A stretch of 64,000 nucleotides of DNA from positions 1 to 64,000 of the forward strand of contig JAZNXS010000020.1 of NCBI GenBank assembly GCA_045594025.1, in the 5' to 3' direction. Of this stretch, positions 34,746 to 42,342 are shown piece by piece. Made by a program: the position numbers and the translations under genes. Position 1 is the first letter of the stretch, and each line of letters starts with the position of its first letter. Under the pieces are notes generated by a model. It was not told where the DNA came from and made no database searches. It saw only the letters and a program-made list of their open reading frames with translations. This DNA comes from Scatosoma sp045594025. Its GTDB lineage: Bacteria; Bacillota; Clostridia; Christensenellales; Borkfalkiaceae.

Positions 34746-34878
34746 AGGTAACAAGGTCGCTGTAGTTCGAGTTTAGCGCGCAAACAAAACGCTTTGCAAG
34801 ATAAGATAATTTACTTGATTTTTTTATACACATATAGTATAATTTAACAAATATATTATGACAAATGAAGGAACAATT

Positions 34879-35634
34879 ATGATTTTTGAGCTTTGGTCTG
34901 TTTTTCATTTTTTATATATGATTTCCCCTTTCGCAATATTTCTCGGGATTTATTTTCTCGTAAGAAACCGCAGTGAAAAAATAAAATATATCGTGAGTGC
35001 AGTGCTTGGCGCAATTTCAGTTTCGATAATCATCGTTAGAAACGTAGATATTTTTCTCCGCCAAGGCTGGGGTGCAGAAGTTATCCCCTTACAGGTTTGC
35101 CATATCGGCAGCCTCGTTGCAGGACTTGCTTTGTTGACAAAAAATAGGTGTCTGATTGTCACGTCCTTCTGTTTTAACATGATTCCTGCTTTTTTGGCGA
35201 TGGTATTTGCAGACGCTCTCGCAAATTACGATACGCTTTTAAAAATAAGACCTCAAACATACATTTGGGGACATATTTTTATTATTGTTTGTGCGCTCTA
35301 CGGCGTTTTTGTCCTTAAGCCGAAATTGAATAACCGCGATTTACTGTATTCCCTTGCGTTGATTGGTTCTCTGTCGATTATCGCAATTATATGCAACTCT
35401 GCTTTCCGCGAGGTTTTTGCTTGGGAACCTAACTATTTTTACCTTTATAATTATAAAGGCACACCTTTAAAATTCTTATACGAAGTGTTTCCATCTTCAA
35501 CGTACGGTTGGTTCTGTATAAACTGGTTCTATACGCTTACATTGTTTGCCGTATTTGTTGCGGTGTTTATCGGGCTGTTTTTCTTAATAAAATGGATTCT
35601 AAAGAAAATAAGCAGCTACACCGCTTCGATTTAA
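34879..35634 (+). CDS. YwaF/TIGR02206-like integral membrane protein
   Basis: 251 residues with about six to seven membrane spans (for example FAIFLGIYFLV, VLGAISVSIIIV, IFIIVCALYGVFVL, LFAVFVAVFIGLFFLIKWIL). Motifs LPLQVCHIGSL-like (IPLQVCHIGSLVAG near 76-90) and the conserved loop YLYNYKGTPLKFLYEVFPSSTYG fit the YwaF family, of unknown function. The ATG at 34879 has AAGGA at 7 bp. The gene is more AT-rich than its neighbours and lies between two 86-bp direct repeats, which suggests a later arrival. Confidence 0.7.
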   Translation: MIFELWSVFHFLYMISPFAIFLGIYFLVRNRSEKIKYIVSAVLGAISVSIIIVRNVDIFLRQGWGAEVIPLQVCHIGSLVAGLALLTKNRCLIVTSFCFNMIPAFLAMVFADALANYDTLLKIRPQTYIWGHIFIIVCALYGVFVLKPKLNNRDLLYSLALIGSLSIIAIICNSAFREVFAWEPNYFYLYNYKGTPLKFLYEVFPSSTYGWFCINWFYTLTLFAVFVAVFIGLFFLIKWILKKISSYTASI

Positions 35635-35647
35635 GTTGCTTTAACTA

Positions 35648-35733
35648 CACCAAAACAAAAAACACGCCTGATGGGCGTGTTTTTTGTTTTGTGGATAAGC
35701 GTTCGCCGAAACGCTGTATACGCAGCGATTCGT
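35648..35733 (+). repeat. Direct repeat copy 2, downstream of the YwaF-like gene
   Basis: About 86 bp nearly identical to 34435-34519, including the terminator hairpin and the GTGGATAAGCG...CGCAGCG tail. It begins 14 bp after the YwaF-like stop codon. Confidence 0.85.
35652..35690 (+). terminator. Terminator of the YwaF-like gene
   Basis: Stem AAAACAAAAAACACGCC with its complement around loop TGAT, then T-rich. It is a copy of the tRNA-Ala terminator lengthened by one compensated A-T pair. Confidence 0.8.
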
Positions 35734-35773
35734 CTGCTCAGCTTGCTCCACTAATATATAAAATAATCTAAGA

Positions 35774-36037
35774 TTACACACGCCTCCCCTTTTTCTTTTC
35801 GCCAAATTCTATATTGTCATTAAACAATTCCGAGGCGAAAAAATCCCTCAACGTAATATTGAGTGTTTTGCAAAATACAATTAGCGTTTCAAACGTTATA
35901 ACACTAACCCTGCCGTTGATCGTTCTGTTGATTGTAACCCTTGATATATTGCTTTTTTGCGAAAATTGTCTTTGAGTAAAATTCGCTTCTTTTAATAATT
36001 CACCTAATCTTCTACCAACTGCTTCCGTATATTTCAT
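35774..36037 (-). CDS. XRE-family helix-turn-helix regulator
   Basis: 87 residues. HTH of the Cro/CI type at about 10-60 (LGELLKEANFTQRQFSQKSN then ISRVTINRTINGRVSVITFE), followed by a short tail with a basic end (GEKKKGRRV). It diverges from a second XRE gene at 36125 across an 87-bp gap with two operator-like palindromes. Such pairs are typical of phage or conjugative-element switch regions; no integrase or phage gene is near. Confidence 0.75.
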   Translation of the reverse strand: MKYTEAVGRRLGELLKEANFTQRQFSQKSNISRVTINRTINGRVSVITFETLIVFCKTLNITLRDFFASELFNDNIEFGEKKKGRRV

Positions 36038-36064
36038 TCCTTACTCCTTATTATGAATATTATA

Positions 36065-36082
36065 TTCTTAGATTTCTAAGAA
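36065..36082. promoter_or_regulatory. Operator-like palindrome 1
   Basis: TTCTTAGA-TT-TCTAAGAA, perfect 8-bp arms, between the two divergent XRE genes. Confidence 0.6.
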
Positions 36083-36093
36083 GCCAAGCATTA

Positions 36094-36111
36094 TTCTTAG
36101 TTTTCTGATAA
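36094..36111. promoter_or_regulatory. Operator-like palindrome 2 (imperfect)
   Basis: TTCTTAGT-TT-TCTGATAA shares its left arm with palindrome 1 and lies 29 bp from it, close to three helical turns. Confidence 0.5.
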
Positions 36112-36124
36112 AATAAATATAATT

Positions 36125-36328
36125 ATGAAAGGATTAGGTGAAACAATTAAATCTTTGCGATTAGAAAAAGGATTGACGCAACCGGAACTTGCTAAGCTCG
36201 TCGGCGTGTCAAACGGAATGATCTCCATTTGGGAAAATAACATCAACGAACCGAAAGCAAGTTATCTAAAAGCACTGGCAACCGCATTAGACGTTAATGT
36301 AAATGTTCTTTTAGGAGATGAAACTTAA
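36125..36328 (+). CDS. Small XRE-family helix-turn-helix regulator
   Basis: 67 residues consisting almost wholly of a Cro/CI HTH (LGETIKSLRLEKGLTQPELA then KLVGVSNGMISIWENN), with a short acidic end. Divergent from the XRE gene at 36037. The ribosome site is poor (AAATATAATT before the ATG), so expression may be low or leader-dependent. Followed by a bidirectional terminator. Confidence 0.75.
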   Translation: MKGLGETIKSLRLEKGLTQPELAKLVGVSNGMISIWENNINEPKASYLKALATALDVNVNVLLGDET

Positions 36329-36369
36329 AAGTTCAATTCAAGTTGCTTTTACCATACAAAAAAAAATAT

Positions 36370-36397
36370 AAGCCGAGAACATTTTTCTCGGCTTTTT
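36370..36397. terminator. Bidirectional terminator between XRE and MFS genes
   Basis: AAGCCGAGAA/TTCTCGGCTT stem, loop CATTT, T run on the plus strand and A-rich (T-rich on minus) on the other side. Confidence 0.8.
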
Positions 36398-36426
36398 CAT
36401 TTATCTGTTTCGTTTTGCGGACTATA

Positions 36427-37611
36427 TTAAATTTTCTTTTTGAATATACGCGACATTGTCAACAAAACAACTATTCCCAAAAGCGGGAAAATGGCGCTAA
36501 TCAGCATTCCCGTTTGCATTCCGGCATAGTCGGAAACAATCCCCATAAGCTGTGGAGCAAACGACGCGCCCAAATCTCCGCCTGCCGCCATTAACGCGTA
36601 TGCAGCAACACCTACTCCGTCCACTTTTTCTTCCATCAAAATCAAAGATCCCGGCCAAAGCATTGCTGTGAAAAATCCCGTAAATACACAAGCAATAAAT
36701 GCGGGAATTGCGTGCTGTGATATACCTGCAACAAAGTAACACACAAACGCCCCCACCATGCCGATAAGTAGCATTTTCCAAATATTTTTGCCCCATTTTG
36801 CATAGCAAACTCTTGTAGCGCCAAGCAGAATTGCAAACCCTGCCATTCCCAAGATATCGCCCAACGTTTTGTCGAACCCAAGTTCGGCTTCCATATAGCT
36901 GGAAACCCAGTTGGACATAACATTTTCCGCACAGCTTCCCAAGAAAATACACAACACGCAAAGCATGATTTTAAGCGTTTTGCCCTTGTTTGCTTCCGCT
37001 TTCGCGCCGCTTTCCCCCAAATTCATATCGGGCATAGGCGAAATCATGAAAAGCACCGCCGCAATAATCGGCAAAGCCGCAAAACACATCGTCAAATACA
37101 TCCATGTATCCGAGCCGAATATTTTCAAAAACAGCGTTCCGCATACCACAACGAAGAAAACCCCAAATGCATACAAAGAATGCAATAAGCTCATATCCCG
37201 TTGCGGATTTTTAGACGGAATTGCCGCAATCGTCGGGCTTAACAGCACCTCGGAAAGTCCTGCGGAAACAGAAAATATCACCGTACCGAGCAAAAGACCG
37301 ATATACACATAATTTCCCGTAAAAATAATAGGCGACAAGGCGTATATCAGCAGCCCAAAAGAAGTGATTAAGGGCATAGTCCTTACAATGTTAGCTATGT
37401 TAAATTTTTTCGCAAAAGCGGTAAAAACAAAATCGACAAGTAGTTGCGTGCAAAAATTCGTCAAAATCAACGTACCAAGCAACGTCCACGATATACCGTA
37501 GCTTTCGTGAAAGGTTACAAACAACAACGGGGGCAGACAAAATACCGACGACATCGTAAAATACGCCGCGTAGCAAGCAAATTTTGTCCTTCGAAATTTT
37601 GTTTCACACAT
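36427..37611 (-). CDS. Major facilitator superfamily transporter
   Basis: 394 residues with 12 predicted membrane spans in two halves and a basic central loop (GESGAKAEANKGKT near 200-213). It resembles sugar-type MFS proteins (FucP/YfkF-like), but no substrate-specific motif is evident. Monocistronic: a perfect consensus promoter lies at 37644-37672 and a bidirectional terminator at 36370-36397. It sits directly downstream of the deo-operon terminator, so a nucleoside or pentose substrate is possible but unsupported. Confidence 0.8.
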   Translation of the reverse strand: MCETKFRRTKFACYAAYFTMSSVFCLPPLLFVTFHESYGISWTLLGTLILTNFCTQLLVDFVFTAFAKKFNIANIVRTMPLITSFGLLIYALSPIIFTGNYVYIGLLLGTVIFSVSAGLSEVLLSPTIAAIPSKNPQRDMSLLHSLYAFGVFFVVVCGTLFLKIFGSDTWMYLTMCFAALPIIAAVLFMISPMPDMNLGESGAKAEANKGKTLKIMLCVLCIFLGSCAENVMSNWVSSYMEAELGFDKTLGDILGMAGFAILLGATRVCYAKWGKNIWKMLLIGMVGAFVCYFVAGISQHAIPAFIACVFTGFFTAMLWPGSLILMEEKVDGVGVAAYALMAAGGDLGASFAPQLMGIVSDYAGMQTGMLISAIFPLLGIVVLLTMSRIFKKKI

Positions 37612-37643
37612 ATATATCCTCTCATTAATTTCTAATTTAAGCC

Positions 37644-37672
37644 ATTATACTCTTTTGTTATCATTTTGTCAA
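37644..37672 (-). promoter_or_regulatory. Promoter of the MFS transporter gene
   Basis: Minus strand consensus TTGACA (37667-37672), 17-bp spacer, TATAAT (37644-37649). Confidence 0.88.
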
Positions 37673-37684
37673 CAATAACGCCCT

Positions 37685-37713
37685 AAAAAAAGGATGCAAC
37701 AGCATCCTTTTTT
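37685..37713 (-). terminator. Terminator of the deo operon
   Basis: GGATGC/GCATCC stem with four-base loop and T6 on the minus strand, 6 bp after the pdp stop; A/T runs on both sides. Confidence 0.85.
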
Positions 37714-37718
37714 ATCAT

Positions 37719-39020
37719 TTATTCTACAACGTCTAATATCAATGGTTCGGCTTGCGGTTTTTCCTTGCCAAAGCGAGTCCCTGAAAGCAATCGTTCTTCT
37801 GAGGCCTTAAAACCACTTTCTTTTTCGGAATACAAAATCGCAATCGTTTCACCTTTTTCTACGTAGTCGCCCGTCTTTTTACAAAGATAAACGCCTGCCG
37901 CCGCATCAATTTTATCCTCTTTGGTGTTTCTACCTGCGCCAAGAAGCAAGCTCGCTACGCCGTAGCTTTCCGTATCCACGCCAACAATATAGCCGCTTTC
38001 CTTCGCCGTGACCGCATGGGAATATTTCGCTTTGGGGAAATTTTCGGGATGCAAAATCCATTCCTTATTCCCGCCTTGCGCCTCTGCCATGCGCGCAAAC
38101 ATTTGCAACGCTTCGCCGCTTGCGATTGCGTTCTTTGCCATGTTTTCACACTCTGCGTACGTTCCCTTTTCCGCCAGCGCCAAAATGTGCGCCGCCAAGG
38201 CAATACAGAGCTCGGTAAGGTCTTCAGGGCCTTTCCCTTTTAACGTTTCAATCGCCTCGATAACCTCTAAGGAATTGCCGATTGCATACCCCAAGGGCCT
38301 ATCCATGTCCGTGATCAACGCTCTCATGCGCTTACCTGCGCGCTTGCCGATCTCCACCATCCATTCCGCAAGTTCACGGCTCTTTTCAGGTGTTTTCATA
38401 AACGATCCGCTGCCCGTTTTTACGTCCAAAACAATACAATCGTCGTCCGCCGCAAGCTTTTTACCCATAATACTCGACACAATTAACGGCAGACTGTCCA
38501 CCGTCGCCGTTACGTCGCGCAAAGCATATAACAGCTTATCCGCCGGCGCGAGCTCGGCATTCTGCCCAACGATTGCAATACCGATTTCATTAACGATATT
38601 TTTAAATTCTTCTACCGGTATATCGGTACGGAAACCGGGAATCGCTTCCAGTTTATCAATCGTACCACCTGTATGCCCGAGCCCTCTTCCACTCATCTTA
38701 GCAACTTTTACACCAAGACACGCCACAATCGGCGCAACGACAAGGCTCGTTTTATCCCCAACGCCGCCCGTGGAATGCTTGTCCACACGCAAACCGTGGA
38801 TTTCAGAGAAATCCAGTCTGTCCCCCGAATCACGGACGGCAAACGTAAGCGCCGTCGTTTCCTCAAGCGTCATGCCTTGGAAATAAATCGCCATACAAAG
38901 CGCAGATACCTGGTAATCGGGAATTTCTCCCTTTACGTAATTCGTAATTACCCAGTTAATTTCCGCCTCGCTCAGCTCGCCGCCGTCGCGTTTCTTGCGG
39001 ATAATATCATACATTCTCAT
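37719..39020 (-). CDS. pdp: Pyrimidine-nucleoside phosphorylase
   Basis: 433 residues, normal for Pdp, which splits uridine, deoxyuridine and thymidine into base and (deoxy)ribose 1-phosphate. Starts MRMYDIIRKKRDGGELS as in Bacillus Pdp; the phosphate/substrate signature SGRGLGHTGGTIDKLE near 110-125 and KHSTGGVGDKTS near 81-92 are intact. Last gene of the deoC-deoD-deoB-cdd-pdp operon, 4 bp after cdd. Thymidine phosphorylase DeoA is the alternative name. Confidence 0.93.
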   Translation of the reverse strand: MRMYDIIRKKRDGGELSEAEINWVITNYVKGEIPDYQVSALCMAIYFQGMTLEETTALTFAVRDSGDRLDFSEIHGLRVDKHSTGGVGDKTSLVVAPIVACLGVKVAKMSGRGLGHTGGTIDKLEAIPGFRTDIPVEEFKNIVNEIGIAIVGQNAELAPADKLLYALRDVTATVDSLPLIVSSIMGKKLAADDDCIVLDVKTGSGSFMKTPEKSRELAEWMVEIGKRAGKRMRALITDMDRPLGYAIGNSLEVIEAIETLKGKGPEDLTELCIALAAHILALAEKGTYAECENMAKNAIASGEALQMFARMAEAQGGNKEWILHPENFPKAKYSHAVTAKESGYIVGVDTESYGVASLLLGAGRNTKEDKIDAAAGVYLCKKTGDYVEKGETIAILYSEKESGFKASEERLLSGTRFGKEKPQAEPLILDVVE

Positions 39021-39024
39021 CCTT

Positions 39025-39429
39025 TTACCTCAAATCACTTTTGCCAAACGAGCGCGGCAACAGCTCGTCAAGTGTGTATACTTGCACGTGATCGGGCGTT
39101 CCGAGCAAAATTCGAAAATCCCCGTCGCAAAATTCCGCTAACACCTGACGGCAGACGCCGCAAGGCGCGCAAAAATCGGCAGGTTCTTCACCGTTTCCGC
39201 CTACAATGGCGATGGAAAGAAACTCTCTTTCTCCCTCGCTCACCGCTTTGAAAATCGCTGTACGCTCCGCACAATTCGTGGGCGTGTACGCCGCATTTTC
39301 AATATTGCAGCCTGTATATACTTTTCCGCTTTTACACAAAAGCGCCGCGCCTACCTTGAACCCCGAATAGGGTGAATAGGATTTCTTTCTTGCTTCGACA
39401 GCCAACAACAGTAACTCACGGTCAGTCAT
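39025..39429 (-). CDS. cdd: Cytidine deaminase
   Basis: 134 residues, normal for the tetrameric enzyme that converts (deoxy)cytidine to (deoxy)uridine. Zinc ligands and catalytic Glu are visible in NCAERTAIFKA (near 52-62) and CAPCGVCRQ (near 87-95). Overlaps deoB by 8 bp and precedes pdp, which would take the uridine product. Confidence 0.94.
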   Translation of the reverse strand: MTDRELLLLAVEARKKSYSPYSGFKVGAALLCKSGKVYTGCNIENAAYTPTNCAERTAIFKAVSEGEREFLSIAIVGGNGEEPADFCAPCGVCRQVLAEFCDGDFRILLGTPDHVQVYTLDELLPRSFGKSDLR

Positions 39430-40588
39430 TTGTAATCTCCTTCAAAAAGCTCTTGCCGTAAATCTTTTCCGCCGATAACCCAAACCATTCTAAAACAGTT
39501 GCGCCGATGTCGGCGAAGCTTTCTCTCGTGCCTAAATTCACGCCCTCTTTTAACTTTTTACCGTATGCAATCATGGGCGTATATTCGCGAGAGTGATCGG
39601 TGGACGGCGTAGACGGATCACAACCGTGATCTGCCGTAATAATCAATAAATCCTCTTCCGTCAAAAGCGGAAGCAATTCCCCTAAACGCTTATCAAAAGT
39701 GGTCAAAGCTTTGGCATAACCAGCCACGTCGTTACGGTGTCCGTAAACCATGTCAAAATCCACTAAATTCACAAAACAAAGTCCGTTAAAATCGCGTTTT
39801 GCGATACCCATGGTCTTATCCATGCCGTCTTCATTGTTGACAGTAGGATAACTTTCCGTGAAGCCTTCCCCTGCAAAAATATCAAAAATTTTACCGACGG
39901 AAATCACGTCGAGCCCCTCATCCTTCATTTGCTGAGGAAGGGTAGGCGCGGGCGGTTTCAACGAATAATCGTGACGTCTTGACGTGCGCTTGAAAGGATA
40001 CGCGCCTTCAAAGGGCCTTGCAATAACTCTGCCCACACCGTGCTCGCCTTGCAACAATTCTCTTGCAATCTCGCAATAGCGATACAGCTCTTTAATTGGC
40101 ACTAGATCCTCATGCGCCGCAATTTGGAATACGCTGTCCGCAGAAGTATACACAATCAGTTTGCCCGTGCGCAAATGCTCTTCACCGTAGTCTTTGATGA
40201 CTTCCGTGCCGGAATACGGCTTGTTGCAAAGCACGCCTCTACCCGTAGCTTTTTCAAACGCTTCGATCACCTCTTCGGGAAAGCCGTTCGGATAGGTGGG
40301 CAAGGGACTGGGCGAGTAAATCCCTGCAATTTCCCAATGCCCGATTGTTGTATCTTTTCCTTTCGATGCTTCACGCATTCGAGCATAGCAGGTACGAGGT
40401 GAAACCTTGTTTTCCCCTATCCCGTCTATGTTAAAAAGCCCCATTTTCGCGAGGTTGGGGCAATCAAATTCCACATGGTTACGAATAGCGGCTAAGGTAT
40501 TGCTGCCCTCGTCGTTCCACAATCTGGCGTCGGGCATCTCTCCGATGCCGACACTATCTAAAACTATCAAAAACGCGCGTTTTGCCAT
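39422..40588 (-). CDS. deoB: Phosphopentomutase
   Basis: 388 residues of the alkaline-phosphatase superfamily, interconverting (deoxy)ribose 1- and 5-phosphate. Visible: LIVLDSVGIGEMPDA at 7-21, DTTIGHWEIAG near 79-89 (Thr nucleophile region), and metal ligands in TADHGCDPS with TDHSREYTP near 315-335. Between deoD and cdd, overlapping the latter by 8 bp. Confidence 0.95.
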   Translation of the reverse strand: MAKRAFLIVLDSVGIGEMPDARLWNDEGSNTLAAIRNHVEFDCPNLAKMGLFNIDGIGENKVSPRTCYARMREASKGKDTTIGHWEIAGIYSPSPLPTYPNGFPEEVIEAFEKATGRGVLCNKPYSGTEVIKDYGEEHLRTGKLIVYTSADSVFQIAAHEDLVPIKELYRYCEIARELLQGEHGVGRVIARPFEGAYPFKRTSRRHDYSLKPPAPTLPQQMKDEGLDVISVGKIFDIFAGEGFTESYPTVNNEDGMDKTMGIAKRDFNGLCFVNLVDFDMVYGHRNDVAGYAKALTTFDKRLGELLPLLTEEDLLIITADHGCDPSTPSTDHSREYTPMIAYGKKLKEGVNLGTRESFADIGATVLEWFGLSAEKIYGKSFLKEITND

Positions 40589-40605
40589 GGCGTTCTCCTA
40601 TATCG

Positions 40606-41319
40606 TTATTCTTCAGCGATCGTCAATGCGATTTCCATCATCTTTGTGAAAGAAACCTGTCTTTCCTCCGCCGTTGTATTTTCTTCGGGATACACGAAAG
40701 AATCGCTTACCGTACAAATACACAATGCTTTTTTGCCTGCTCTTGCCGCGTTACAATACAACGCCGCCGATTCCATTTCTACGCCGAGTACCCCCATCTT
40801 TGCCCATTGCATACCGGAGTTTGCATCGTCGTAGAACATATCCGAAGACAGTATGTTACCAACGCGATAATTTACACCCATCTTTTCGCATTCGTCTGCC
40901 GCTTTGCGTACCATATTAAAATCCGCAATGGGACAGAACGTTCCAGGTAAATTATACTGCGAAGCGTAGTTTCCATTCGTACATGCTCCCATCGCAATGA
41001 TGATATCACGCGCATGGAGCTCGGGCGAGAACGAGCCGCAAGAACCGACTCTTATAATCGTTTCCACACCATAGAAATGATACAACTCATAAGAGTAAAT
41101 GCCGATCGAAGGTTGTCCCATACCGGACGCCATAACCGATACTCTTTTGCCCTTATAATAACCCGTATAACCTTGTACGCCGCGAACGTTGTTCACAAGT
41201 ACTGCATTTTCCAAATAATTTTTTGCGATAAATTCCGCGCGCAAAGGATCTCCCGGCATCAAAACCGTCTTTGCAAAATCACCGTACTTTGCGGAAATAT
41301 GAGGGGTAGGAACTGACAT
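40606..41319 (-). CDS. deoD: Purine-nucleoside phosphorylase, DeoD type
   Basis: 237 residues, normal for the hexameric trimer-of-dimers type. Starts MSVPTPHISAKYGDFAKTVLMPGDPLRAEFIA; phosphate-binding RVGSCGSF near 85-92 and the purine/catalytic region GVEMESAALYCNAA and VSDSF (catalytic Asp) near 200 are in place. It gives (deoxy)ribose 1-phosphate for DeoB. Confidence 0.94.
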   Translation of the reverse strand: MSVPTPHISAKYGDFAKTVLMPGDPLRAEFIAKNYLENAVLVNNVRGVQGYTGYYKGKRVSVMASGMGQPSIGIYSYELYHFYGVETIIRVGSCGSFSPELHARDIIIAMGACTNGNYASQYNLPGTFCPIADFNMVRKAADECEKMGVNYRVGNILSSDMFYDDANSGMQWAKMGVLGVEMESAALYCNAARAGKKALCICTVSDSFVYPEENTTAEERQVSFTKMMEIALTIAEE

Positions 41320-41343
41320 AATATATTCTCCTTTTTTCTATTC

Positions 41344-42012
41344 TTAATAACCTTTGCCTTCGATCCCTTGTACCGCTTTTACCACGCGGCTGGTACCAAG
41401 ACGTGAAGCACCTATATCCAAGAAGTTTTGCGCGTCTTCCAAACCGGAAATACCGCCTGCTGCTTTCACCAACACCTTTTCGCCTACGTTTTCACGCATC
41501 AAGCGCACGTCTTCCAGCGTAGCGCCTGCCGTCGAAAAGCCCGTAGAGGTTTTAATGTAATCCGCGCCTGCCTCCGTAACAATCTTGCACATGCGCAGCT
41601 TTTCCTCTTCGGTGAGCAAGCACGTTTCAATGATAACTTTCAGGATTTTATCCCCACAGGCTTCTTTGATTTTTTTAATTTCATCGCATACCTGCCCATC
41701 TTCTCCTTGTTTAAGAAGGCCGATATTGATGACCATATCGATTTCGTCTGCGCCCTTAGAAATAGCGTCTTTCGTTTCGAACACTTTCACTTCCGTCGTA
41801 TTATAACCGTTAGGGAAACCGATAACCGTGCAAATTGCCAACTTGTTCCCTACGTACTTCTTTGCCTGTTCGACAAAGCTGGGCGGAATACAAACGGACG
41901 CCGTTGCATATTTCATGCCGTCGTCGCAAATTTTTTTAATTTGTTCCCACGTTGCCGTTTGCGCAAGCAACGTATGATCGCATTTCGATAAGATATTTTT
42001 AACGTCAATCAT
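41344..42012 (-). CDS. deoC: Deoxyribose-phosphate aldolase
   Basis: 222 residues. Schiff-base Lys is in DYIKTSTGFSTAGAT near 150-164; the proton-relay Asp (IDMVINIG) and second Lys (VLVKAAGGI) are present. It cleaves deoxyribose 5-phosphate to acetaldehyde and glyceraldehyde 3-phosphate, the exit of deoxynucleoside catabolism into glycolysis. First gene of the operon, 31 bp from a consensus -10. Confidence 0.95.
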   Translation of the reverse strand: MIDVKNILSKCDHTLLAQTATWEQIKKICDDGMKYATASVCIPPSFVEQAKKYVGNKLAICTVIGFPNGYNTTEVKVFETKDAISKGADEIDMVINIGLLKQGEDGQVCDEIKKIKEACGDKILKVIIETCLLTEEEKLRMCKIVTEAGADYIKTSTGFSTAGATLEDVRLMRENVGEKVLVKAAGGISGLEDAQNFLDIGASRLGTSRVVKAVQGIEGKGY

Positions 42013-42044
42013 TATAATTGCTCTCCATTTTGGATATTTGTATT

Positions 42045-42073
42045 ATTATACCAAATTTCTGAAAAGCTGTCAA
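42045..42073 (-). promoter_or_regulatory. Promoter of the deo operon
   Basis: Minus strand consensus TTGACA (42068-42073), 17-bp spacer, TATAAT (42045-42050). No clear cre or DeoR palindrome is seen beside it. Confidence 0.88.
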
Positions 42074-42264
42074 GAAGTACGGCAAAATTTCTTAGGTATT
42101 TCCTGCTTTTTCTTTTCAGCAATCATAAATGTCGATTTTCACTTCACGCTTATTTCAATTTTTTATAAATAAAATTTTATTCTTTTTTCATTTTTTACGA
42201 AAAATAATTTGCATTTTGTCGAAAATTGTGTTAGGATAGATATGTATAATGACGTAATGTCGGG

Positions 42265-42287
42265 TTATCCACATTTTTTGTGGACAG
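42265..42287. promoter_or_regulatory. DnaA-box-like inverted pair
   Basis: TTATCCACA (42265-42273) is a perfect DnaA box consensus; 5 bp later TGTGGACAG (42279-42287) is an inverted copy with two mismatches. The pair could equally be a 5'-leader hairpin just after the TATAAT at 42245. Confidence 0.4.
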
Positions 42288-42342
42288 TTGTCAACCGAAA
42301 TATTTTTAATATTTAACGACTATTTCCCTTAGAGGCTTTTTT

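Larger units (their letters stand above)
34440..34878. other. Non-coding stretch after tRNA-Ala, filled with tRNA-related repeats
   Basis: This 439-bp stretch has no acceptable gene. It holds the tRNA terminator, two related structured units (34498-34607 and 34628-34745) and about 110 bp of AT-rich leader to the YwaF-like gene. Small reading frames on both strands here are antisense or read-through of tRNA-like sequence and lack ribosome sites. Confidence 0.7.
42013..42342. other. AT-rich divergent intergenic region with deo promoter and DnaA-box-like palindrome
   Basis: This 330-bp gap holds the deo promoter at its left end, about 120 bp of very AT-rich DNA, a plus-strand TATAAT (42245-42250, weak -35) and the TTATCCACA/TGTGGACAG pair at 42265-42287. 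No gene was accepted. Confidence 0.7.

Noticed and set aside
34435..35733. Insertion sequence or CRISPR array
   Set aside because: Only two copies of the 86-bp repeat with a gene between them and no transposase or cas genes; repeat spacing does not fit CRISPR.
40606..42012. Biosynthetic reading of deoC/deoD as pure salvage unrelated to neighbours
   Set aside because: The full set deoC-deoD-deoB-cdd-pdp with one promoter and terminator is a standard catabolic unit, so a split interpretation is not needed.
42180..42342. Chromosomal replication origin
   Set aside because: Only one perfect and one imperfect DnaA box, and none of the usual oriC neighbour genes; kept only as a low-interest finding.
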